From the NCBI RefSeq assembly GCF_021018895.1, contig NC_079386.1:18390052-18454051 (forward strand): a stretch of 64,000 nucleotides of DNA, read 5' to 3'. Made by a program: the position numbers and the translations under genes. Origin of the DNA: Seriola aureovittata (Eukaryota; Chordata; Actinopteri; Carangiformes; Carangidae). This document shows, piece by piece, positions 33,334 to 47,924 of the stretch (within the stretch, counting starts at the first letter, position 1; every line of letters begins with the position of its first letter). The notes beneath the pieces are model-generated. The model was not told where the DNA came from, did no database searches, and saw nothing but the letters and a program-made list of their open reading frames with translations.

Positions 33334-35189
33334 CTGTAGGGATAATCAGTCCAAAAAGATCAGGCAGACGTCTCAAAAACTAGATGAGGGTTAAAAAATA
33401 CAAGAAATCATTACCACAAAGAAAACAGGAGGAGAAAATGAACAGACATGGTATTCTGAGACACAGGTGAATCACATCAGGTAAACAAGCATGAAACACA
33501 TGAGGGCAGGAAGTGAAGTTATCTGAAGGGAGACAAGAGGGAAATCCTTTCAAAACAAAACAGGAAACAACTGAAAAGACTAAAAACAAACAAACAGGAC
33601 CTTAGAAAGGCAGAGCTGGATCTGATTGAGCAGGCAGCAAAACTGAAGCAGCTCACTGCTTTGGAAACAAGAAAAATTACACTTAAAATCCTTTAAACAA
33701 ATGGATATGGAGAGTTTTTGCAATGTGAAAGTATTTTGAGTTCTTCCTCTTTCAAAAACTCAGTTTTACATGCCCGAAATCTCCAAAGTAGAGTGATCCA
33801 TTTTGAAAATAAAACATATCGGTGTGGATGTAGCCATAGACTCTCAGAGCTGATTTGACTGTATCCTGCTCATTTCTCCCCGTATAACCTCTGCAGAACA
33901 CCTGCAGATGTCATCAAACCTTATAAAAGCTCCATATCATCAACTTTTAGACTAGTACTTTTTTATTAAATGACAGCTGCTAACATGTCTGCCAACAACA
34001 TTACTGCCTCCCAGTAGTGACACCTTTAGAGTGAGCTAAGTGTTCTTGGCTGCCAGGCTTCACCTCTATATTAATACCCTGATTTGGCAGCCCACCTTTT
34101 ACTTTGTAAAATCCTGAAACAGTTTCAACTTTCAGATTAGATGTGGCAGGTATTTCTAACCTCATTTAAAAGGCAAATTTTAACCCAAAGACAAACTGAA
34201 CATTTTCAAGCAATATTCTGTATTTCACTTCAATGTGATTAAGATTTAATTCAATCAAATGTTCCAGTTTTATTCAATCTGTTGGTTTCTTAACACTTCA
34301 GTAAAGCCTTTTAACTTGTTCCAACACGAAAGAAAGAGAAATAGATGATGAGAAGCAATATAAATGTAGAGTATAATGGTAGCTCTCCAAATGTTTGGTG
34401 ATGGTTTTCTCATTACATGTCATATTCAAAGAGAAATTATGTTCCTGGCTCAGGTGGATCATTTGTTTTCTAGTCTCCATTTGTCACAGGAGGATTCAGG
34501 AGGGATACTGAGAGGGAATACAGTCTGTCGTAGGCGTGGCAGTGAATGTTGAAGGTTGTGCAGGATCCGTGTGGATAATAACCACAGAGGACAGCTGGGA
34601 GAAGACGTGGCTCGGTTTATAATGTAGATGTGAAGGAACGAGGGGAGAGTCTCTGTGAGGGATCGTAGTAAATCACATTAAATGATAAAAAAAATACATC
34701 AGAGGGTTTTTTTCTTTTGTAGCTCCAATGATGAATGAAATACAGGTTTTAAAACAAATCACCTTTAAAGTCATCAACTAACTTGTCAGTGGCTCTTAAA
34801 CTATGATAAATGATGTATGAAATACGGAGAAAAGATATAAGATCTCCTATCTTAATAAATAATTCAATGATTTATATTTCACCAGTCAGGTTTTTCACCT
34901 GCTTTTTTAATACCTTTGTTTTTCCATTCTGTAGCATTAGCCATGTTAGCAGATCCAAAACTTTTACACTTATTTGTTAGGACTCGGGACAAACAAGGAC
35001 ATCTGGTCACCATAAGCTAAAATTACTCAGCAAATGCTGTGTGCAGATGACAAAAACACTGCCTTATTTTGAAAGGTACATAAGGTAACAAAAGATCAAA
35101 TGGTTGCTCATGGAACTGGAAAACTGAGTAAATAAGAACATCTTTATGTGTTAAGTTAGCTAACTCCGTGCTGCTACTGACCAAGTAAT
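33334..35189. other. Gene-less DNA
   Basis: 33.4-33.6 kb is A-rich with 'gagacacaggtgaatcacat' and 'aacaggaaacaactg', words of a common fish repeat. The rest is unique and AT-rich, with no exon evidence. Confidence 0.45.
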
Positions 35190-35345
35190 GCAATAGTCAG
35201 ATTGATACTATGCTAAATATGAAGCTGCAACCAGCTGCTAGCTAAGTTAGCTTTGCATAAACACTGGAAACAGGGGGGAAACAACCAACCTGGCAAAGGT
35301 GACGAAATCCACCTACCAGCACCTCGAAAAGCTCACTGATGAAAA
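35190..35345 (+). repeat. Fish repeat 'ACTGGAAACAGGGGGAAAC'
   Basis: 'atatgaagctgcaaccagct', 'gctttgcataaacactggaa', 'caggggggaaacaacc' and 'caaaatccacctaccagcac'-like words are characteristic of this abundant fish repeat. Confidence 0.75.
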
Positions 35346-37190
35346 CATTAGCTTTGTATTGTGAAGAGAGAAGGTCACGACGTAGTAATCGCTGTTTTTC
35401 TCAAGCAGAAGGCTATTGAGTCTGATCCCGACACATCTTGTGTTCGGCTGCGACATGTCAACTCTGACCTGTTGAGAAATGAAATGAGGAGGAAACAAAG
35501 GACACAACTGATGGCACTTTGAAATGAAAAGATTATTTTCTTTCTGATGCTGCAAGGTCACTGGCTTTGTTTTTTTCGGAGGCAGCAGTACATCTGTAAC
35601 AACCTCCCTCTCACTTCATGATTGAACAGCAGGACGCTACAGTTTCAGATTTCAAAGATGTTACTGACATGACAACAACAATATAAATGGTAAAACACTG
35701 TTCCAATATATTTTCTATATTATCTCTATACAGTATTTATATTATGGAAATTACATAAACACTGTAATATACCCTACTAGAACATACAAGTTAGCTTAAT
35801 ACTTTTTTTACTTATAGTTAAGCAGTAGCCTAATGAATAAAACATTGTTTTGCTTTTCCATTTTCATGAGGTTTATTTACATTAAATTAATTATAGAATA
35901 GCACCAGTTCTGACCTTTAATAGAGATTTTATTTCCCAATGTCTCGGTAAAACACAAACTGTTTGTATAAAACCAATTATTCTAACCCCAACAACATACA
36001 ACACCCCAAATCTTTCGATAAAAAAAAAAAACTATTCGACAGCTACAGCTCCACCTTGTGGTGAATATTTAGACTGCTAAATGTGAAACTGAGTAAGTTA
36101 TATGTGTAGGGACATATTCACAAAAAATCATGAGGCTTTTAATTTGCTAAGTTAGAATTAACTGCTAGACCTATTCACAATGAGAAAACAAAACAATCAC
36201 AGCATCAACATGGTGTTTGATCAATATTTGAATTCACATTCTCTGACACAGATTCGTCACCTGTCAGCCAATCACGTAGTAATTTTCCTTCCCCAAAGTC
36301 TGATTGTGTTGGAAATGCATTTAGGAATGAGGATTCAGTATTTTTCTTACTGTCCTTGGGGTTGTGTTCTCGTCTCGTTTCTCGACGTCAATCTTTATTT
36401 GTGGAGCCATTAATCACAGTGACAGTATCAAACAGCTGCGTTACAGCCACATTATGAGCCAATCAATGAGGTTGACACTCGCCAACTGTCTACAGCTACA
36501 GAACTCAGAACAGCGCCCATGAAAACTTGATCGGGAAAGTGTGAAATCTAGCAGGGCGGGGGAGGGGACAATTGACGAATCAATCATTGACGAATTCTTC
36601 CGGAAACAAAAGGCAAGGTCATGCTTTCATATTACTAATATGTGAATATTAGGTTTCATAAATTACCCACCAACAGCAGCTGGTTTCTGAAGGTATGATA
36701 ATCAAAAAGTAAAAAAGAATATATATTGTAATATAAGAGAAAATGGCTTCTAATCAATCATTTCGTCAACTATTACGGACTAAAATTACATACAAGTCTC
36801 ATTCAATACGTGTATGTATATATAAATATATGATTTCTTTTTTTGTTAAAGCGGGTTTCCTGGCAGCGTTAGTGGAATGTAATCATCTTCATCCCCTTGA
36901 CGCTCAGTGAGGAAAACCAATCATGTCCTCAGACACTTCAGACTAATCAAATATTTGCCTGGTTTGACTCCGGTTTAAACGGATTTGCATACATTACAAA
37001 TGCCTCTGCTGATGTCTTACGAGCTGTGGTTCACTCTAGGACAGTTACACAACAATTAATTATAGGTGAGGATGCTTCGCAGTTGTGCTGTTTACAAGTG
37101 TGATCATCACAGCGTCTGTCTGTGATCTGAAATAGAGCCATCTTGCATGAGTCGTACTGAGGACTTATGGGTGTTTAAAGCAGCAGATGG
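35346..37190. other. Gene-less unique DNA
   Basis: AT-rich; short TA-rich patches near 36.72 and 36.82 kb. 36250-36480 is complex, repeat-free sequence (gtcagccaatcacgtag, ccattaatcacagtgacag) that may be a conserved element. Confidence 0.4.
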
Positions 37191-37191
37191 G

Positions 37192-37214
37192 AACACACAC
37201 ACACACACACACAT
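37192..37214. repeat. (CA)n microsatellite
   Basis: About 11 units. Confidence 0.93.
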
Positions 37215-38702
37215 ACTGGGTTTTTTAAAATTTAATAGCAATTTCTCATTTGTCAGTTTTACCCGTTCTGGGAAATTTGACTTCTAAGATTATTTTCAGG
37301 TATTAAGATAATGAGATAGATCAGATACAGATAACAGAAAACATACTATGCAGGTAAACAGATTTCTGTCACATGCTACAAACGAGTGTATGAATATAAA
37401 CGAGTTGCGCCACCAAGATTTTCCTATCTAAACCAATAAAGCAAAAACGAAATCAAATTTTTATACCCAAGTCCCCAAACAGTGGAAATACTTTCTATAC
37501 AATACTCAACTAATGTCAGTCATTCGCTCCGTTATCAGCAGTCAAGGTCAGCTCTTCTGTGAAGTGGAATAAATAATTATGACTATTGTTCATGTCGCAC
37601 GTACCCAAAGTAAAACTCCTCGCCTTTAATTGAAATTCAGCACCTTTCTGTGGCTGTCATGTCATGTAAAAATGTTCAAATCAACTGCTTGAAATTTAAT
37701 TTGTGTCTTTGTTTGTAATCTTTTATGTAGTTTTCCAGTTTTTCATTGGAACATGATCGTTCAATCGCATTAACTTTGCCGGAGTTACCATGCGTACATT
37801 TAGCTGAAAGATGAACATGGTTCTCTCAGTCGTTAAAAAACATCAGGAGCCAAAAATGCAAAAGATTGAATGAATGAATGAATGAATGAATAAATACTAA
37901 ATGAATCAGTTTCTCCTTGTGCTGCACTTTGAAGAAATAAGACGACATGAATAAATAAAAAAACACCTTGTTAGCATTGATTGTGTTAAATTTTGATTCT
38001 CGGAGAATAACAGAATACTTTCTTGGTTAATGTGATTCCAATATATTTCCTTTCCTGCCCCCTATTTACTGCCTTTTCCCGGAGCGTTAGACTGCACCTC
38101 ACCGTCTTGATCAGCAAACAGAGTGAGCCCATTTGTCTTGGAAGGCGTGACCTTTCACAACCGTCAAGAAATAAAAGTTAAGAATAAATGTTACATAATG
38201 CCGAATCTCCTTTTTTCATATCTTTATATAATGCTTTCTTCCTTTAATTCCTTGTCCAAGAAGAGCGTTTCAGTTTGTTAATTTGGCGCTCTCCGGGTTG
38301 CAAAGGTTAAGGGAAAGAAGAATCGTACAATAAAAGCAAAGTTTAATGTTGTGCTGTTTTCTGTTGCACTGAAAGAAGAGATTACACTGATGCCGGGGCG
38401 AATGCATGGAAGTGGAGGTGTATGTCGAGGGAGCTGAGTTACCAGTGGGAGCATCAAAGTTTCATCTCCGTCTCTGGTCGCTGCATTACAGCTGAGCATT
38501 ATGGGGGATTTTGCAGCTTACATACATATATATATATATTAGATTGATTTTTTTCCAAAGTCAAGAGTGTGTCGCCTGAGAATTATTATATCTCTCGTAA
38601 TTACAATTCCCCTCACCTTTCTTCCGCTCTTTCTCTCATCTAATAATCATAGGGATAATATGAAGGACCACGGCTGCTTCTTTTATTATCCTCCTGTCTA
38701 TC
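37215..38702. other. Gene-less unique DNA
   Basis: Contains (GAAT)n at 37868-37894 and (TA)n at 38527-38539. 38040-38200 is a repeat-free stretch that might be conserved. No exon is supported. Confidence 0.45.
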
Positions 38703-38707
38703 AAGCG

Positions 38708-38758
38708 CCCCCCCGACCCCACCCACCCCCCCACCCCCTCTGAGCAACCCTCCCCCCA
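38708..38758. repeat. C-rich tract, G-quadruplex-prone on minus strand
   Basis: Eight C-runs of three or more separated by short spacers; a second C-run follows at 38900-38910. Confidence 0.85.
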
Positions 38759-39056
38759 ACGTATATCACTCTCCCTTCCCTCTGCTTTTTCAGATTTGCT
38801 TTTGATTACTGTCATGTCTCCTTCAGCTGTCATTTTGTGTCATTTTCCCACCTCTGCCCTTGTTGTCTTCATGAAGAGACACACCTCCATCCATCCTCAC
38901 CCCCCCCCCCTCCATTCTTTCCCTCCATCAATATGTTAATATTTTCACTCTTTCCATCCATGGATCCACCCCATGCTCCCTTCATGGTTGTTTGCCACTG
39001 AAACCACAACCGACATATAAAATTATACATTACCTCAATCACACGGCTGTCAGCGA

Positions 39057-39058
<2 letters not shown>

Positions 39059-39094
<36 letters not shown>
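39059..39094. repeat. (TG)n microsatellite
   Basis: Eighteen perfect units. Confidence 0.97.
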
Positions 39095-39095
<1 letters not shown>

Positions 39096-39194
39096 AGAAA
39101 TGTAGTAGACATGTCATGTTTGTGGAAATAGCAGGCGTGGACGCCGTTCCTGGGAAAAAGCAAAACTGTGACTCACGGCTAATATGTCACATTA

Positions 39195-39196
<2 letters not shown>

Positions 39197-39243
<47 letters not shown>

Positions 39244-39254
39244 TGTGTGTGTGT
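39197..39254. repeat. (TG)n microsatellite
   Basis: About 28 units with one TTTG variant. Confidence 0.97.
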
Positions 39255-39427
39255 CATTTCATTTCTTTCACTCTATCCCTCTGTTTCTTTCCAGTGGTGT
39301 TTGAACCTGTTAGTGGGATTTTCACACATTTAAACCATGAGAATAAAGTCAATACTGTTACCGTATAATTTAGTATTTTACAATAAAGTCATTACATTAT
39401 TATATATTTATATCCACGTTCCTTCTT

Positions 39428-39700
39428 TTGACCACAGGCTGTAAATAAAGATGGTCGTAGCCTCCGTGGCGTCAGCCACTGTTTTTCTGAAGAGCGGTTT
39501 TGAAGCTCAGAGTGAGCTGCCACACCATCATTGGCTAGTGTCTGACTAAAACGTAAACAGGTGAGTTATGTTGGACGTTTTAACATGGGAGTCTATGGGG
39601 ACTGACTCACTGTCGCAGCCAGACTCTAGTGGTCGTTAGAGGAACTGCAGCTTCTGGTTCTTCAGTCCTGATGCTTCATGTTTCAGCGGCAACAGCTTTG
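39428..39700 (+). repeat. Fish repeat 'AAAGATGGTCGTAGCCTCCGTG'-type
   Basis: 'ctgtaaataaagatggtcgt', 'ggctagtgtctgactaaaac', 'gttggacgttttaacatggg' and 'gagtctatggggactgact' are in the order of a very abundant fish repeat. A short reverse piece lies at about 45185-45245. Confidence 0.8.
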
Positions 39701-39916
39701 GGATTTATATTTGGACTCACAGTAGATCAGCAGGCGCCAGAGAAGAGGCACCGATGGCGGGGAATGGAGATGTGTTCAGGTCTGTGACAGATCCAACTCT
39801 TCCACACAGGATAGGTAGATAAAGACGATGTTGTTTACCTGTTGAAGGAGTGATGGTGGATAACACGCTCTGTGGTCTTTACAGGTTGTCACCGGGCAGC
39901 AGGAGAGACGAGCCGG

Positions 39917-41164
<1,248 letters not shown>

Positions 41165-42772
41165 CTCAAGCCAACAAGCTTGGTTGTATTTCATGATGGT
41201 GTTGACTTCCCAACTGCTGGGGTCAGTTTAAAAATCTTCCCCCTCACTCTTTCTGTCTTTCTTCCCTTTTCTCTCTTCTTTTTTCTTTCCCTCACTCTCT
41301 CATGTTCTTCTTCACGCTGAGTAACCTGCATTAACCCGGAGGACCTTTCATCTCCTCAGATCCAGTCGAGGGTAATTTTGATGCGTGGGCATCAACTCCG
41401 ACACAAAAGGCATTTTCCCCTTAATCGGCGGGAAGCTGACTGTTCCTCTTGTGAAGTGAGGTTTGCATTTTGACTTCTCACCCGTCAGCTGCGATCAGGC
41501 GAGCTGCAGCTCTCCGTCTCCAGCTGCCTGCTGAGTGTGTTGGGAAACCGATTGTTCCAGCGGATTAACAGAGTCACAGCGTTTTTCTTTTTCAACTCTT
41601 TGTACGGGAGAGTCAAGGGGTCTGAATGAGTCTTGGGATCCTGAATGTTCTGTGGTGAGGGTCAGATGGATGGATATTATTACTGCTATAACTACTACTA
41701 ATAATAATAATGACGGTAATATATGATTATTGGGATGATTACTGTGAAGATTTGGGGTCATGTAAAGTTGAAATTACTCTCGGTTCAGTTGGGGTCTCCT
41801 GCTGCACTGAAGTGTCTGTTAAATGAGTAAATGTAAATGTCACATAAGTGACAAGTTCCACGTTAGCGTAGATCCATAGAGCAGATTTATGGGAAACACG
41901 CCAGATTAAAAAAAAAAATACTAGAAATTTCCTGCAAGCCGCTCACAAAATACACAGTAAACAACTTCCCTGGCGAACACTGGGACACCTGTGCAGCTAT
42001 CGTTGAGTGTAACAGATTGATGACATGTGCATGTATATGTGAGACGGTGCACATTTGCTTTTCCCTCCCTGCACCAATCCGACCATATGGCGCAGGGTTG
42101 TACGGGCTTTTCACCTGATCTGCCTCCTGAATACATGATGCATGTTTGTCAGCTCACTCTTCAGCTGCTCACGAGCGTCTGTTGATGAACGATTGCACGG
42201 ATGGATGAGTCTGCAGCTCAGGGCCTCGCCGTCAGATGATTTAGTAAGCTTGTGCTGCTTGAGGCTTTTTGTTCATCACTCTGAAGGTGGCATGATGGAA
42301 ATAAGTGACATATTTCTGAGCCGCTGTAGCTGACGAGGTGCTGAGATGAATACCTGGCATATTTCAGCCCGAGCAGCTCATTTCATTTGACTGTTATACG
42401 ACGGCTGAGTCAAACATTTCTCTACGACGACTTGCAAATAAAAAAAATTGTGAAATGTGATGGAAGTTGTCGTCACTCTGGAGTAATGCTAACAATCCTG
42501 ATGAAGGAGGTTAAGGTTATTCTTCTTCTGAGTGAGTGCGTCATCTGAAAATGTAGATTAAATGTGAACATATGGTTGAGCGCACAGCTGGATTTATGCT
42601 CTGATGACTCAAAGCGGCTCGGTTAGGATTCAGTGATGGAGGATGGTCTGCAAAGCTTACAGCTTTAAGAGAGTCTTCTCTGGAGAAGGCAATTAAAGGA
42701 ATAAAGACGAGAAAGGAAAACAGGAAAATACTGTTCTTTCAGTAAAAGCTGGACCGAACATTTTGCACATTT
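41165..42772. other. Gene-less unique DNA
   Basis: Pyrimidine-rich from 41235 to 41310. 41320-41530 is complex and repeat-free and may be conserved. Frames at 41.5-42.3 kb overlap on both strands without splice support. Confidence 0.45.
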
Positions 42773-42777
42773 AAAAC

Positions 42778-42952
42778 CAAGCAACCAACCAACCCACCAA
42801 CCCACCAACCCACCAACCAACCAACCCACCAACCCACCAACCACCCACCAACCGACCCAACGACCCACCGACCCACCAACCAACCAACCAAGCAACCCAC
42901 CAACCCACCAACCCACCAACCCACCAACCGACCCACCGACCCACCAATCCTC
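42778..42952 (+). repeat. (CCAA)n/(CCCACCAA)n minisatellite
   Basis: Units of four and eight bases with scattered G variants (ccgaccca, caagcaac). The minus-strand frames full of V, G, W and L are artefacts. Confidence 0.95.
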
Positions 42953-43340
42953 CAATACTGCTATTCCATAAAGTTGTGATACTTCATATCGAAGCTTACT
43001 TAAAGAAAAGGAGAGCTAAAGCATCTACAGTCATATAAAACAATATTACACGTCAGTTGAGTGTGTTCCATTTCCTGGAGAAAAAACTGACTGTGAGTAA
43101 AAGGAAAAATCTGTGAACAGATTCAAAACCAAAGCCTCCTTTAATTTGATTAAAGCTTCTGGAAACACAAGAAAGTCGGTAAGAGACTGGAGGAGAACTG
43201 ATCTGTTACCACTTCATTTTGTGATTCTTTCAGAAGGACTTTTTCAAAGAGCCTATTTGAAACGCCGTCCTGTCGTCTCTTTAGCTCTGCCAACTGAAAC
43301 ATCACACACAACGCCGCTTTTTCAAATGATGTTTTCAGCT

Positions 43341-43545
43341 TGTCCGTCTGTTCGCTTCTCGTGAACGTGAAAGCTCCGTAACGCCTTGAGGGGATTTCTT
43401 CAAATTTGGCACAAATGTTCACCTGGACTCAAAGAAGAACTGATTAGAATTTGGCGGTCAAAGGTCAAAGTTCACTGTGACCTCACGAGACTTATTGCTG
43501 GCCATCACTCAAGAATTCATTCTCAACCTGTTGTCAGATTCCCTC
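43341..43545 (+). repeat. Fish repeat carrying DR1 and IR3 hormone-receptor-like sites, copy 1
   Basis: Shares 'aacgcc', 'cttcaaatttggcacaaa', 'actgattagaatttgg' and 'ggtcaaaggtca' with 50600-50800. CGGTCA-A-AGGTCA (43455-43467) is a direct repeat with one-base spacing. AGTTCA-CTG-TGACCT (43469-43483) is an inverted repeat with three-base spacing. Confidence 0.75.
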
Positions 43546-46500
43546 AAAGTCTTCACTACATCATTTATACATATGTCACCACCATATATCTACTTACCCT
43601 AAATAAAAAGGGCAACTTGAGGGCAGCTCAGTCAATCCCCAGAGGAAAAAACACACAAGACAAAACAGTTTACAGTGTGAAGTGAAATGGAAAATTTATT
43701 TGGCTCTCAGTTTCAAACGCAGGAAAAGAAGTTCAGTATTTTCACTATTGACATTTATAAAACAGCAGCTCCTTTTTTTTCCATCTTTGTTTTCTCTCTT
43801 TTGTGCGTTCGGGGTCGAACACGTCGACGTTATAATAAATTAGAGTTTAAAAGGAGCTTTTCTAGGACTATATTGTTCTGCTGGACTCTCGCTCTCTCGA
43901 TCAGACTAAACAAGAGGCAGCAGAACAAAGAGAACGAGACGAAGACGACTGAGATGAAGAGTGATTGCAGGAGGCCGAAAAAAGAAAAAAGACGGTTCAA
44001 CACAATATCTGGAGAAACTCGGTGCTGAGAATTATAAAGAAGAGAGGAAGAGGAGAGCGTCTTCATCAAGCTAAAGTAATGGCCAAGACACACGATCGCT
44101 GCACAAACATCCATCACTGAGAAACAAGTGTGTGTGTGTGTATTTGTGTATTTTCTGCTGATATCTCACAGTGAAGAGGCAGAGCTGTCAGACGTACACT
44201 GGAGCATGTATTTATACTTTATAATGCAACACATTCATTTCACTTTATTTCCTGTCACGTTCTGCATCAGTCAGTGTCACAGCACGTCGGTGTGTTGTGG
44301 GCAAGTTTTCTCCATTATAATAAATAAGCTGGTAAAATGCCACTGGCTTGTTTTTAATGCTGCGTATGCTGTTTATTTTCTGTGTGTGTGTGTGTGTGTT
44401 TATACATGTGTGGGGGCTTTAATTTCCATTTGAAAGCGCTGTTGTGTGTCCTACTTGTACATATTGGCACACTTGGTTCACTTACATAATGGCTTTTGTG
44501 GCTGTGAGAGAAAACAACTTCCGATCTGGCCTTGAGCTGCGGAGAAAACAAGTAGTACGACCATAACTAGGAGATGTTGTACGTTCATTTGCGTTTGTAC
44601 ATGTACACTGTGGTTTAATTTAATCATGTATCTACAAAATGGAGCCTTACTGGATTTTAAAGGGCACTAATGATATTTGAGTTTAAAAAAAAATGATATT
44701 TAAATTTGAGAGAATTAAAAGAAATTATATTTGCGAGTTTATAATTGAAACTTTCAAGAATCCAATAACAGCATTTGAGAGTTTAACTAATCTGACAACA
44801 AGAAATAGTTTTTGAAACAGCAGGGGTTCGAAGATGTTTTTTGGCCTTTTCCCTCATTTTTATTTTACACGAATTAATGGAAAATGCTACATCTTTAGAT
44901 AACTACAAATCATTCAAATAAACCAATTACCTAAATCATTTTCAGTTGCTGAGCGATGAAGTTTTGCTAGAAGCAGATTAGCAGGCTTTCTTCATTTTGT
45001 CTTTATTTGACCCTAGTGGGGCAGTTGGGTATGCAGCAGTGGGATATATTGCATTCAGCAAAAATAAAAACATAAAAACACAGGGCACATAAATACAACA
45101 CAAAGACCAAAGATAAAGCACAATAAGTTGATGAAAACAAAACAGAAACAGTACGTCAGAAGACAATACGTTAAGGGTTGTCTTCCTCTCTGATTGGTGG
45201 AGACTGCAGCCATTAGAAAAACTGCTGTTTTTATTTACAGTCTATATTCTGATAAAAGAATATGCTTAGTAAAGTTGCACATATAATTGCTCTATAATAA
45301 AATATTATAATTTGTAGCGTTTCCATTTTGTTGATAATAATTCATGATAATGTATTTGCTACATTGGCATAAATATATAAATGCAGGAAATATATATTCA
45401 TATATATGCATATATTTTTAGGGTTTACTACTTTTATTTTCAAAGAAGAACCTCAGAGTTAGAGTCTTCCCAGCTTGTAGTCCATGTTCACAGTGACTTA
45501 ACACTTAAAAACAATAACAATAAAGTCTATAAAACCCAAGTTACGGCACTTTAAACGACGTCAAACAGCGAACTGATGACCGTTCATTGATAACCTGCCG
45601 ATGAACAGCAAAGGTCCTCACAAGGATAAAAACACCTGTAAAAGCGCAGCACTGTGGGGACGTTTTGTGACTCCTTATTTCCACAGAATGGATACAACGT
45701 CTGGGTCAGTTTGGCATTTTTCCCTTTGGTTTCTCCTGCAGGAATCCACCGTACAGTGTGTGCGGCGGGACAGCAGGTGGAACATACTGTACGACGCAAG
45801 CTAACAAGCTAACAGTCCCGCTGTGACTGATGATGAACAGAAGGTGCAGCCAAATGCTCCTCTACAGCACCGACAATGAAAGCTCAAAGACGTCCTCTAG
45901 GGTGTTGTGGCATGTGTACGTACTAACAACAACACAGGACAAGAACTATCGCTAACAAGCCCCTCAGTTGCAATGGCAACAGATGAGGCTCTTTATGCGG
46001 CTTTCTGCTGAGTCTCATCACTGCTTGCCAGAAACTGCTAATATTATATTAATATCTAATATTTTTATCATGGAAAATTCATGTTTTGTTGAAATATAGT
46101 GGAGCAGCAGACAGAACTACTTGTTCTCAAATTCCCACTTAAGCAGAAACTCTAAAGCCTCCTGAATAATTTAACAACACTACACATCAATGTTTGTGTG
46201 TCCATGAGTACAGCAGTAACTGACTGTTGCAATGGAGAGTTTAGGAGCTGTTCGACTGATTGATTCAAATAACTGAACTGATCGTTCACCCCACCATCGG
46301 CTGCACGGCAACAGGATCTGAAGCTCTCTGATTGGATGTTTCTCACAAAACATTTGTCTTTATACGCTCTTTTCTAGCATGTGTGACCAAGTCCAAGCCT
46401 TGAATATTTGTTAACATCATAATTATGAAACGAGCTGTGTGACCTTTGACCCTCGTGATACTCTATTACTCGTTATTGCAAGTGCTCTCTATACATTTAA

Positions 46501-46695
46501 CATTCAGTAAGCTCTTCAATTCAACACAATGGAACCTGAGGGGAAATTTTCTTGGCAGTCAGATGAATAAATGGCTAGAGAGTATCCTTCAGTAGATTCA
46601 ATACTGTAAATTTAATTAAAAAGAAAATCTCTGTTTGAAGAACCTGCCACTCAATTGTCTTAAATTGATAATATATTGTAATTTACTTCCACAGT
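43546..46695. other. Gene-less DNA with short repeats
   Basis: Contains (TG)n at 44129-44141 and 44381-44400. 44990-45120 (ctttatttgaccctagtggg, gcaaaaataaaaacataaaa) resembles a retrotransposon 3' end found in fish, in minus orientation. 45360-45420 is TA-rich. The 43687 frame of 113 residues has low-complexity composition and no splice context. If the exon at 46.7 kb is real, the part just left of it is its 3' UTR; no clear minus-strand AATAAA lies within the first few hundred bases. Confidence 0.45.
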
Positions 46696-46794
46696 TTACT
46701 TTTTCAACTTTCTGCTTCTCATGAGTTGTTTTCCGAGGATACCCAGAGTGCCTTTCGGCGTCCCGATGGGCTTGAACTCGTATTCGTCTGTGAG
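46696..46794 (-). CDS. Candidate terminal coding exon (minus), unknown product
   Basis: On the minus strand a strong acceptor (long pyrimidine tract ctccatccctctctctccgc, then ccacactcgcag) opens directly into 32 codons and a TAA. The peptide starts LTDEYEFKPIGTPKGTLGIL and ends in a basic tail with RSRKLKK. About two thirds of third codon positions are G or C, and 16 of the first 20, well above the local AT-rich background. No start codon is needed because it would be the last exon, phase 0. Upstream exons would lie at higher coordinates or beyond the window. I cannot name the protein. Two other frames are partly open, so RNA support is required. Confidence 0.45.
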   Translation of the reverse strand, partial: LTDEYEFKPIGTPKGTLGILGKQLMRSRKLKK

Positions 46795-46972
46795 CTGCGA
46801 GTGTGGGCGGAGAGAGAGGGATGGAGGTGGTGGTGATAGCAGGAGGCCAGAGCCAGAAAGCTGGCTAAAAGTTTGACCAGGACTAAAAATACACTGCTAA
46901 TGATCGACAGTTCGCTCGGGCTGTCGTCCAACTCAACGAGACACTGTGTTGAGGTGTTAAGGTTTGGATTTC

Positions 46973-46986
46973 TTTTTTTTTTTTTT
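46973..46986. repeat. Poly-T tract
   Basis: Fourteen T. Confidence 0.9.
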
Positions 46987-46989
46987 GAT

Positions 46990-47345
46990 ATGTAAAGTTA
47001 ATAGCAAAGGAGATAAAAGTTCTTATCCTGTTAGATTCGCTGTTCGGAGAATCCCGGAGGGGAAAAGCTCCGATTCATGAGAGGAAATAATCTATATCTG
47101 TGTGGAGCAGTCAGAATGTGGCGTTTATACAACGTAGAGGAGCTTAGGAGTTCGTTCGACCCTACATGAAGCGTCTGCCCACAGGGGAGCGAGGTGCGTC
47201 CCTGTTTGAATCGGCAGACCCCATTAAAGCAGATAAATGCAATTTAAAGAGGCAGCTCCTCCTTAGCGGGAAGCGTAAATCCAAACGCGCCTCTGGAACG
47301 TTTCATGACCCACATTTACTTATCTACAGCAAACAGATTATCTCT
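46990..47345. promoter_or_regulatory. Possible conserved non-coding element
   Basis: Repeat-free, compositionally balanced sequence (attaaagcagataaatgcaa, tccttagcgggaagcgtaaa) just upstream, on the minus strand, of the candidate terminal exon. It looks like intronic regulatory DNA; the judgement is by eye. Confidence 0.3.
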
Positions 47346-47369
47346 TAAAACACTCTGACTCTATGTGAC

Positions 47370-47371
<2 letters not shown>

Positions 47372-47416
<45 letters not shown>
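47372..47416. repeat. (TG)n microsatellite
   Basis: About 22 units. Confidence 0.97.
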
Positions 47417-47419
<3 letters not shown>

Positions 47420-47515
47420 TATGAACTGTGCATTAACAAAAACATACAGTAACAATACAGATGTGTGTGTGTGTCTTTGTGTTCATGTAAAGTAAACCGC
47501 CTGTAGGCACCAGGC

Positions 47516-47544
<29 letters not shown>
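47516..47544. repeat. (TG)n microsatellite
   Basis: About 14 units. Confidence 0.96.
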
Positions 47545-47547
<3 letters not shown>

Positions 47548-47924
47548 AACAGCATGCTAACGCTACATAAACTGTGTTTACATGTTTTTGTGGGAGATAT
47601 ATGACAATGTATTGTTTACTAATAAAAACTAATAAAAAGGTGATTTTGTCGCACTGGATTTTGCCTCTCAGGTGTAAAGGCTGCCTCACCTGAGCTCCCC
47701 TTTAATCTAAGAACCTATCCTGAATTGGAGTTTTTACTTCATTTAATTCGTCTTTTGATTTGAGATTTTTCATAATTTCTTTTATCTTTTTATCTTCTAA
47801 TTTTGATTTTACTTTCTGCAAGGTTTGAAGCACATTATAATTACATTTTGAGTCCTGAAAAACTCAAATTGCAAAACTACAAATAACATGATTACTATCA
47901 ATAATAATAATGTTGTAATATATA

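Noticed and set aside
42665..42955. Minus-strand V/G/W/L-rich frames
   Set aside because: Translation of the CCAA minisatellite.
43687..44028. 113-residue plus frame
   Set aside because: Low-complexity F, K and R content without family similarity; the overlapping minus frame is equally open.
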